NCBI GenBank assembly: GCA_037074705.1 | Contig: CM073590.1 | Span: 221,866,746 to 221,930,745, forward strand | Reading direction: 5' to 3' | From: Zhengitettix transpicula | Lineage: Eukaryota > Arthropoda > Insecta > Orthoptera > Tetrigidae | DNA length: 64,000 nucleotides | Shown here: positions 11,153-23,100 of the stretch, piece after piece | Layout of the letters: every line of letters begins with the position of its first letter | Numbering within the stretch: position 1 is the stretch's first letter | Notes under the pieces: model-generated | Told to the model about the DNA's origin: nothing | What the model saw: the letters and a program-made list of their open reading frames with translations, nothing else | Databases searched by the model: none | Translations under genes and position numbers: made by a program

Positions 11153-14100
11153 GTGAGGAAGGTTAGAAATAAATAGGAGAAATAGAACGATTACACTTTT
11201 TATGTGAATTCATATGCTCAGGCACAGAATCACACACAAAGAAAACCACATGTTCAAAGCAGGGAGAAGGAAGGAAGGAAGAAAAAGGAAAGACAGAAAA
11301 TATTTGACCTAGGCAGGACTTGAACCTGTATGATCTGCTCAGTAGACAGACGCCTTAACCATCTCGGTCACCAGATCAAGTTTCTGACCCGGCAAATATA
11401 GTCAGTCTTATTATGGGTAAATAGTTATTTAAAGGAGGAATAGATAGAGTAGAGGTAATGAAGTATTCGGAGATCAATTAAGGAATAAATACAATGTTAG
11501 GAACTAATTTGGTGATTTGGAGTCACATTTGATCTTTGATAGTGAGGAAGGATAGAAATAAATAGGAGAAATAGGAGGATTACGTATTTTATGTGAATTC
11601 ATGTCAGTTGTTTTCTTGTAATTTTTGTGTAACACCCCTCCACCCCCCTCTAAGGCTGCTCCTCTCCAATACAGAAATGTGTAGAAATTATAAACAAACA
11701 ATATCAGGAGAAAGATTATCAATCTCACTGAGCCTGTAAAATATTCAATGCAATATTGGCCATTTTAGCATGTTTGAAACTTTGAACATTTTTCCCTTTC
11801 GATCCCAATTCATAGGGGTAGAAGTACAAGTTAACTGGCAAGCTGAATGTCATAATAATCAACAACTTCCATAACCATGGATTTGACTCCAATCACAGTT
11901 ATTTTTGCTTTATTTTTATGCACCCCTAAGGGTTGACTTCTTGACTTTTGTTGAACTGTGCAGTTGTGTCACTCTAAGCTATTCTGGTTTTTAGTTTTCT
12001 TAACAAATGAAGAAAAGAACTAGGCTTCCAGAAACATTGTGTGGTATTTATATCATCACTACTTATATATTAGGCTATTTTTTTTTATTATTAAATTATT
12101 CTCATGGTACCAGCCATGTCGATATTCAGATATTCAATATGCAGAAGAGTGCCCACGCTCTTCAATGCAAAAATTTCATAACGAATATCTGCTGAATTAT
12201 AGATTTTTCCTGCATATTTTACATTTCACTTATGAATTTGAATATTAAAAAGTAATCTTATTTATTGTATTTCAATCAGATAAAAACACTAACCTGTGCA
12301 TTTGTTCATCTCCCCTGACACATTTGCATCAACTAGAATTCTTGAAGCTGTCCATAAATATTCTAGAGACACTTGACTATAACCATATCTACAAAAAAAA
12401 TGTAGGTGGTAAGTAAATAAAATATTAATATGACATACAGAATAATTTTGGGCTCCAAAAGCACTCAGTAAAACGTGGAACTTTTAAAATCCTTACTCAA
12501 CAAAATTGAAGTGAAATCATTTTTCCCTTATATGCCTTGTCCCCAAGTGGGCAATAAAAATCAATAGGAGTGAAGTGATAGTCTCAGATGAATTTGGGAT
12601 GTATTTAATAAAAATAATGAGATGGTGAAAGTGTAAAGAAGGAAGAGTTTGTAAGAAACTTTGGAATACCTACTCATACATGTTTATCCTGCTGAAACAT
12701 ATTTCACAGGTAAGCACTCAAAATTTAAGTTATAACTGATTGGTAGTCAAGTTCATTGTCAAGTACTTCAGTTGAATGTCTCTCACATCACCAGTGAGTC
12801 CAGCTTACATCAGCAAAATATGTATGTAACGACTAGTTGAGTATACATTACTATGGCATCATATATGAAATTTAGTTTAGATTGTTTTTTAATTGTTTGA
12901 TAAGCAGTTATTAACAGTACATATGTAATAGTATTCAATTTGAATATTTTAAATAATTTTTTATACTTCAATTTTTACAGATTAAGAATAACAAAGTAAA
13001 TTGTTTCATTGTTAGCAAATGTATATTTTACCAGTGAATTTGATGAATATAGAGTTCTGATAACTCTACAAATATTAATGTTGTTTCAATAAAATACAAA
13101 TTTATTTGTAAGTAATTTTGCACAATTTATTACATTTCTGTGCCTTCTACTGTGGATTATCAACATTTAGCTGCCATAAATCTTAGTGAACAGTACATAG
13201 TTAATTTTTTAGGTCATAAAACCTACAAAATGAGAATCAATTAATTGAATGACTGATTATTGAGACAAGTTTGTATGGAAAGCAATAATTCAATCCCCTG
13301 CTGCTTCACACACAAATTAATTGTCTATCAAATGGGAACCATTTTATATCTTTAACTTAGTTAGAGTTTCTATAAAACAAAGGTGACTCAATAACTCAAT
13401 TTAATAAAAGCAAATTTGGTTACTTCTGTATTTGAGGCAAAACTTTTTCTGTACAAATTAAATATATGATGAAGACTTACTTAATTACTGTCAGCACTTA
13501 TATGCTCTCCACTGCTACGATTGATTTTAATAAATAATGTTATAATTTCAACTTTCAATGTGTCTTATTTACAACACCTTTATTTATGGTGTTTTAAATT
13601 ATAGTTTATTCATTGATAGTTTAAGTGTTTCTATGAATTTATATTTATAAAATGTGCAATTTATTGTTATATAAACTAAATAATACATTATAAGTTAAGA
13701 GTTCATTTTAGGTTAAAATATTAAAAGTTATAATCTTATGGGCATAATTTAGATAGTAAGTGGTAATAATTTTAATACCTGTGAGGATTGTTTAGCCTTT
13801 CCATGTTACCTCTATTAAATACATTATCAAGTTTTAAACAAGATCCAATTAGTTGTTGATTGTGAAGACCCCAACATAGAAGTTCATGTATAGCCTTCAA
13901 GTTTTGATGAGAACTAGAAAATGACATTGCAGTTAAAATTTTATATTAATTTAATTCCAAAGCAAAATGTATTTCAAACTTCACAAATTATACGCAGAAT
14001 AAACCAAACAATTTTCATATTAATCTAACAAAAGTATAATAAATTATTAATGAAATAATGATCAGCCAATTAGTAAGAGATTTGTTAAGAAGAATTTTAA

Positions 14101-17100
14101 ACATTACTTAAACACTACACTTCATTCCGAAATTTTAGGACCTCTTAGGTGTAATATTTTAATTAAATGAGAATTTAATAAAATGAAATTCAAAGGTGCA
14201 ATTGGCACACACATTGCAGCCAAAACAAAACGTAATGTTTTTATAATGTTTTAGATTGCTCTTAATAAATCTCTGACTGATTAATAATTTTTAATTATAA
14301 GAAGCTACGATGCTCATATTAAGTATAATATAAACATTTACTCTTGAATTACTCACTTCCCCATATAAATTGGTTTAAGAAAATAGAAAGGATGCTTAAA
14401 GATAACTGTAAGCTGTATGTAAGATCAGAAACCTGTTCTTAGAGATGTTTCTCTCTCTTGGTTGATGTACCAAGTTACTACAACATGGATTTCCAGGAAT
14501 TGGCAGCAACAATGTTTGGATCAGAAGAGCAGTGATAGCTTGGATAGCTAAGTTACTTGCCTGAAAACAAATAAACACTGTATCCTAAATACATACTGTA
14601 GTAACAGTTTTTCATATTTGTAATTCTATACATTGTTTCATTCCCAAAACACACTAAAAACTTGGAATAAAACAGTAAATTTCTAATAAAAACCCAATGA
14701 ACAACACAGGTGACCACTGATTTATGAAAATGAGCAAAGAAAAAACCTTATCAGGAACATCACCAAAAAATAAAAAGTGGTTTCATTAATGTTTCCTACT
14801 GCAGATACTGGATTACATACAAGATGATGTTTTGCATCAATAGCATAAATATAATTTTCTATATACAAATTGGTTTTTATTGTTAAAAGAACGCCAAAAA
14901 AAAATTGATACATACAAGGTATAAGAATTTAAAATTTTTCTATTTTGGGGGACTGTGTAAGTAAAATCTCATAAATTTTTACTCATGAATACTGTTGTGT
15001 TGTTAGACTCATTCCTGACTAATATTGCTTTGGTAGCAATATTGGATGCTTAATATTGGCTGTTAAAAGTAAACATGTTTTTATATACTCTAAAACTTTT
15101 CATTAAGAAAAAAATACAGAGCTTGCATTAAACTTTGTTTTATGAATGGAATAAATTGCATTCATCATATTGATTATTGATTTGTGGTGCAAATATTTTC
15201 AAGAGTCACGAAAATTATGAGAAACATAAAAACTCATGTCTAAAAATAGGGATGAAAATGATTATGAATAATTGACCAATTACTACCATAGAGATTGTTG
15301 ATAATTTGATATTATTATTTGGCTCATGCCATCAATTTGGAATATTTTGGGCATAAATGGTAGCTGCAAAATGTGTTCCAATACCTCACTCAGGATGTAT
15401 GGAATTAAGAAGTGACAAATCCAAACTGCCCAAACAATTCATACATAGTGATGAAACAAGTGTGTATGGATATGACAGTGAATCAAAACATTTTTAAAAA
15501 ATCTGTGATGTATCAACTTACGGGAATGCACCTGCACACACTTCACAGCTATTTGACCAAAACCTACCAATATAGCCTTCCAATCTATTATTTAATGATA
15601 TACACAAATTGGATAAAACCTATGAAACAATAACATTTTCACAAGACTCAATAGATAACTACAAAATTGCTTTACAAAATAATATCCATGTGGAATATTA
15701 TGATTCAAAGATTAGAAAATGTACTGGAACAAATGTATCAGATTTTAGGAAGGAGATTAAATGAAAATATGTTTTACATAATTACTAAAAGTCAAAATAT
15801 TTATTTAATTCTATTTACATAAATTATTTTTTATGAAGAAGGTACCTATGTAATTTGACCAATCTATCTTCTAATAAATTGACTGTATGTGTGTGTGTTT
15901 GTTCCACATCTACACCCGTGGAGCAAATTTGACCAAATTTTGTACATGTGTTTCTTTTGAAGCGGAAACAAACACTATGGGAGTAAGACATGACTACCAC
16001 CCCACCTTTGGCTTGGGGTGGAAATTTTCAAACATGCTAAAACACTGGTATTAATGTCAAATAAATGTTTTTGGGGTCAATGTGATTGATAGTCTCTCTC
16101 CCAATGATTCTTGTGTATAATTTTGACCCCTTTCAGTATTGGAGGAGAGCACCTTTAAGGATGGGGTGGAGGGTGTTACATAAAAATAACATTAAAATTG
16201 AGATTAGAGTTGAATCCAGGGTTTTGAATGTCACTGAGTTTAATAATGATATTCTATATGCCAGTTAATTTGTAGTTCTGTCCCAACGAGAGGGGATTGA
16301 AGGGGAAAACAATGTTCTGTGTACAATCTCAAACACATGCAGCGAATTCTATCATATTTATGATACTTATGATTCAAAACAAACAGTGTATTGGTAAAAC
16401 ACCCCTATTGCCTATAGAGGTGGGGTGGAAGGAATGACATTTTAAAGACATTCTAAATTACACCAAGTACTTTTGATTTTTAAAGTACCAGGATGTTTTT
16501 GACCATCTTGGTACTGGGTGTACTTTTGAAACTTTCAGAGTAGTGCCTCTTAATATGTCCAGAAACTTTAAGACATCTTAAGACATTGGAAGTTTCTCTG
16601 GCCCCTTTAAGGTACCAGGATATTTTACTCTATTAGGGTACAGGGACTCATTGAGAATCTCTTATTTTTGTCTTTCTTAACTGAGTATATTGATTTTCTT
16701 AGCATACTGGGAATGTTTTTAACTCACTTAAGGAACCAAAAGATTTTTTGACTCCGTTAAGGTGTGCCAAATAATTTTATATTTTAAAGTACCAGGAGTG
16801 TTTTTTTCACTCTGAAAGGTACCAGGAGTATATTTTACACTTTTGAGTTACATGAAGAAAATTTGACTTGCTTAGGGCATAAAGAGTTAATTAACTCTCT
16901 TAATGTAGTATGCGTATGTTTTACTGTTTTAGGGTATCAAGTATATTTTGATATTTGGTATTGTGAGTATTTATGCTTCTCTAAAGGCATTGATGGATTA
17001 CGGTGAAATTAGAATTCCCTCTGACTTTATGACTAATAGATTAATAATTATTAAGAAAAATAGCCAAATACTAACAATAAGTGATAATATAAATACCACA

Positions 17101-20100
17101 CAATGTTTCTGGGATCCTTGTCCCTTTCTTCAGATGCTACGAGGGCTTTTGATGAGTGCAGTTGTGTTGCTCAAGGCTTTTCATAGCACCTGAAGAAAGG
17201 GACAAGGAACCCACAAACATTTGTGGTATTTACATTATTACTTATTGTCTGTATTTGGCTACCTTTCTTATTAATTTTCAATCAGATGTAATTTTTTTCA
17301 TTTCGCTAATAGATTAGTGTGGAATTAAATACTTTTTCAGGCCCATATAAATAAATACCCGGGCAACGTTTGGTGCTCAGTCAGTAAATAATAAATTACA
17401 GAATGAAGGCCCCTCTCCAGTGAACATGATGAATGTAAAGTTCTCAGATTGAAATCTGGGCCTTCTTTGGACAAACACACAACAATTCGACATCTCTGCT
17501 GTCACCATCAGGTATGAATCCAATGAATGCTTGGTCTGTAACTTCAGAACTTTTTATTAAAAAGAATATATTTACCACACATAGAACAAGACTCAATATT
17601 AACTATAAAGAGAATGTGATTGCCCCTTGTGAGATTTCCAGAATTATGAGTGGTTGATCTTTAAGATATTATTACAGTAAGTCAGGCAATTTATGATATA
17701 AGCATCAGAAAAAAAACTCAATTACCTGAATAACAATTGCAATTTCTTCAGAAGCAGTATTATCACTAGGACTAGAATTCAGAACACTAAGTAATGCCAT
17801 CCAAGTCTCCTCAAACTGCTGGCGACTAATCCATCCTAGAAGCGTTACTCTAAACAGAACAATACATTTGATTGAAATGATGTTTAAATGTGAGAGGGAA
17901 CATTATGGAAGGCACTAACTAAACGAAAGGATAAGCTAAGACTCCTTTCACACCGCGATTCCATGTCTGCAATTCTCATATGGAGTCAAACCGAATACAG
18001 GCGCAAGATGATCCATTCAGACAATGATTCCGGAAGCTGACACGATTGACTAAATGAATCACTCAAAATTATTGAACAACTGAATTATTTTAGGAATCGA
18101 GCATAACACTGGCCATTGTCAAGAATGGGCATGTTCACACAGCAATTCTTGTTACCGCTTCATATGCTGAATGTGTATCCACATGCTTGCTGTTCATCCT
18201 TATTTTAATGGTTTTTATTGTTTGCTTTTTTATAAAACAAAAATTATATAAATATTTCTGATAATGTCCGTGTTTTTCTATTAATACTTGAAAATTTAAT
18301 ACACATATTTTACATTACAGTTTATAGAGAGAAGGTGGTTGTGAAGGTATATGTCAGGAGATGCCTGAGTGATCATGGGGGAGGATTTTATCTATAGGGA
18401 GTTTGCATTTGAGGCATCTGGCTGGCTGGAGGAGGTCAGGGGGGAATTGGTGTAGAATTGTTCTATTGTGGAATTGGGGTGATTGATTGACGATTTGATC
18501 AGGAAAGAGGCTGTTTTGTTTATTTTTGGTAGTAATGGTGGGGATTTTATGTCTTTATGGATGATGTAGTTGTGAAGGAAACAGGGGGAGTTTGGGATTG
18601 TGTGGAGGATTTTGTTTTGTTGGGTTTCGATTTTCTGGGAGCGGGTTTTCACATCGGAGCCCTCAATGGGACAGGGATGTCAGTGTGTTAATGTTGTTGA
18701 CAGCGGTTAAAATAAATAAAACTAGCTGAATACTCATTCTTTGAAAGTGAAGAAGTTTGGAACTATTATTTAAGAAGTTATAAAAACCACTCATTGTTTT
18801 AGTTTTTTATTTAACATACCTATTTTATTGTGAAAAATGGAGAATACTTTTTTGATAATTCATTTCATTAGTTCAATTCCATCCCGCTTTATGGGATACT
18901 AGTGATACTGATTATTCAAATAATATAAAGAGAGAAACTCATGGAGATATCCAAAGGTGATGAAATGCAGAACTGGGTAGATAGTAAAAAAATTAGACTG
19001 CTAAGTTAATAAATTTATTAATTATGTAAAATGTTAAGTAATTTAAAAGTTACATAAAATTATATAAAAGAATGCAGATATTTACAGATGATTCAAAATA
19101 ACATACATATTAAATATTTAAATAATATAAATGAACAAAATGAAAGATTTAAATAGAAGCAGTATATTTAATATTTATGATACTTTGAATTATCTGTAAA
19201 TATCTTCATTTTCTTTGTTCCTCTGTTTGCGGACATATCAAGAATTATAAAATGATGTAAAAAAATTAAATAATAGACAATATCCATGGTAATTTACCTT
19301 CTTCTGGAGTGTATGGAGGAGAGGGGAGGACAGGCAAGGAGCCCCCAGTAACAGTCACAATACTTTTCTGAATCGGCAATGTGAATCAGCTACGATAACC
19401 AGATACACAGAATCACCATGTGATAGGGAACAAAGCTCTTGTTAAATTAGTATTAGAGGGAAGTGTGTGGGGTAATAATGGAAGAGGCAGACGAATGTTA
19501 GAACATGTTACACAAATCATGGTGGATGTGGACTGCAATAGTTATGCAGTGATGAAAATATCAGTGTAGGATAGATTAGCCAGGAGAGCTGAATCAAATC
19601 AAAATATAATATATTATGCAAATGAACAATGAATTAAAGTTTTCTCTATACAACTATCCTAAATAAATAATTATTGGGTTTCCAGCCGGGTTAAGGTAAG
19701 CTTAAGCCACAACATTTCAATGGCAGGCTCATACTTCTCAAGTGAAGAGAAAGAAGGCAGAGTTTGTCATCGAAATGTTGTGGCTTATCTTACCTTAACT
19801 CAGTTGGAAGCCCAATAACTGTTTATCCAGAACATACCCTGGGAAAATCTTCGATGTTTGAGAACTATCCTAAATTTTGTCAAATGATTCTCAAAAGATT
19901 CCAAATCAAGCAGAAACCTTACTGACAGCTATCAACACAGTAGCCTAGTTGAAGGAAAATTTGTATTTGGAACTCTTTCACCAAATAATAATATTATTCA
20001 TTCGTAATAATTCTGCATAATTAAATTGATATCAAGAATTTTAAGCTAATGAACATAACACCTCCTGTTACTAATTAAATCTCACCTATAAATGCTTAAA

Positions 20101-23100
20101 TACAGAAAATTTAAGTTCAGAAAAATTAAGTTTACACTTCCACAGTCCAATAATATTCTTAATATATTTATATCAAAGACAGAAATTTAACAAAAATGTT
20201 TTTACCTGAATATCAATTGTTGAAGGAGCTCTATGTCTTGGAGATATTCAACTGGCAAAGGTGGAACCATAGTTTTAGCAGGACCCTTTAATTCTATTGC
20301 CCAGCCTTGACGCCACACTTCTGGAGGTGTAGCAACATAGGAATTAACAAGTGGCAATCGAGAAACACTTACTATGAGGTTCCTGTAACAAAACAACACA
20401 CAATACTATAATTAATCATATGAACTATAGAAAAAACTAGATCCCACCAAATATAAATTTTGTACAGTTGTTTTACATATTCTGCTTTATTACATATTTT
20501 GTATTAACTGTTACTATGTTCATTTGTATCACATATATGCAAAAAAAAATTACCTCACTGGTTTTAATATAAAAGCTGGCATCTTGGCATTCCTACACTC
20601 ACTTCTTTCCAACCAAGCCACTAGTGTTGCCATTTGGTGACATGCATGAGCGACACTCACTGTATCTGGATCTTCAAAAGCTGCTTGCAAACCTAACCAA
20701 AAACCATGAAATCCTCAAAAGCTGAATTATACAATTTCCATGGGTGGTAGAATATGGGTTTAAAACAAGTGGGATTAAATTCAAGTGAAGTATAAGTTTT
20801 ATTCAAAAATATACTTACAATCTTGTAGAGAAGGCCATTAGATTATCTCATTTAAAACCGACCTTGTTGAATAACAACATAGTTTTATAGTAGTGACTAA
20901 GTACCTATAGGTACTAATACCTTTTAAAGTTAATGTGATGTTAATTATAAGACAAGAAGGATGATTATAACAATGAGTTGAAAGCTTCCGACTATATATT
21001 AATAAAGTTATAAACTTGGAGACTGTTTTTGGTTTTTTCTACTCATCAACGTCTACGTCAACAGTCCTTTTTACCATAATGTTAATATTAAGACAAAATT
21101 AATAATGTGCCCAATATAAATCCTAGTAATAAAAATATTATTTTGATAACTTTTCATTTTTTGCCTAGTATTCAACATAAATTGAAAAGATCTATTAATA
21201 ATTATGGAGTTTGTATCATATTTAAAGCATTTAACAATATAAATTAAAATAATAATATTAAAGACCAAAATTAATATTTTAGAAAAACATAATGTAGTTT
21301 ACAAAATTAATTGTACTAATTGTAATACCTCTTATATGGGTCAAACAAAAATATCACTAAAAATCCACTTTAATGAACACAAAACGAATTTTAAATTAAA
21401 TAGTCAAAATTGCTGAATTGTGTCCAATCACATGCATTTATGTACAAAATTGTCTGTAAAATTACAATATTTTGTAATTGGTCATGGAAAACTTTATAAA
21501 TAGTTATTTTATTAATTGTAAATTAAACCTGAAAATGTCATTTATGTAATGTTGTGTTAAAAAAACCAATTTCTGGCATAAGGTTGTGTATTTGTTTATT
21601 TATATTATTGTGAATATCAGATATTTTTTATAAAAAAATATATTTCTAAATATTGTGTTTTAAGAATTTTCCTGAGGTGAAACAGCTGAATCTGAGTCAT
21701 TAGAATGAAAGCTCTATGAGATGTATAATATGTGTGTTAAATTCCAAAACTTAGTGTGTTACTTTATATTCTAAAATCATTTTCACTTTTTCTGGGAAAC
21801 ATTGGCCCATACTAAAAATATAATATTCACATTAAACAATACAAGAAATGTGTTGCTTTTTTATATTCATTTCAGAACAGTTAAAAAAGAATGATTTATA
21901 CATATTGTAAATCATTTATCAAGAACAGGTTCCATATAATTTTTTTTTTGTAGTCACCAATAATAAAATGTAATACTATATTAAGGAACAATAAGTATCA
22001 TTAAGAAAAGAAAATATAGATGAAACATTAATGTTTCAGTAGCATACTAAACACAATGCAAAATGTATCTGATGTTTCATAATAATAGTCTAACAATGGG
22101 ATCTCTCCTCTTCCTTTTTAATTGTTTTTTTTAAAAAAAAAAAAAATTTTCTTCCCAGATAGACCATTTTTTAAAAAAAATATCACCTGCTGGGGGTAAA
22201 GATGGTAAACATTTCTCCTCCTGTATATGGAGAACAATAGAAATCAAAGAACTTGATGCAGAAGCAAGCCAAGTTCCAAATTGCGTTTGCCCAAGAACAG
22301 TTGAGAGGTTTGGATCCTGCAGAACAGAAGCAGCACAATTTAGGCCAATATCAAAATATTGTGGCTGCATGAAGTCATGTTCTTCTTTACTTGTTATCAG
22401 CCAATTAATTGCCTAAAACAGAAAACAAATTTTAAGATGTTGCATATCATGAAATAAAATTGACATAAAAAGTTTTATAAACAGTAATAAATAGTTCATA
22501 AAACATCTAGATATTTAGAATAACAGGACACTTCTGAGGTCTAACAAGAACAGTTTTGAACAGTTTAACATTGAATTGATCTACTAGAAAAGAAAGCACA
22601 TTAGAAGCAACCTATTTCAAAATAGGGAAGAATTATTTTTATGAATACAGAAGCCAGAAACCTATATAATAATAATATAAGGAATTTCACACAATGTGTA
22701 AAGTAATTTGGGTCAATCTCTACAAAATTCTGTCATTGAGATAGATCTTCTGGAACACCAATATGCGTGATATCTGTCACACACCATTTCACATAATTCA
22801 CAAACACAATTCACATCTGGTTGATGAAAGCTTTTTGACTTACAAATCTTGTGGTGAAAACTGTGCACGGCGAAACGGGTTACCGTGTGTCGTAGTTGAT
22901 GCTCTCCTCCATTCGTTTGTCATCATGGCGGTGGTACTGTAGAAATCGTCCCATATCTGGTTCTTCTTTTCCTTTAGTTCTTGGATCACGTGTTGATATG
23001 CAGGTGTAGATGGCAAAGTTAACCCTGTTGTATAGCGTAGGTCTTCTAAGTAGAAAGGTTCCCTTGTGAGCTGATATGCAAGTCGTGATGGCGTATATTT

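Noticed and set aside
11306..11380. Functional tRNA-Ser gene
   Set aside because: Acceptor stem does not pair well and the sequence continues into a repeat body; better read as a SINE head.
13940..13975. Minus-strand FGIKLI as a match to the missing huntingtin block
   Set aside because: No acceptor AG precedes it and a stop follows at once.
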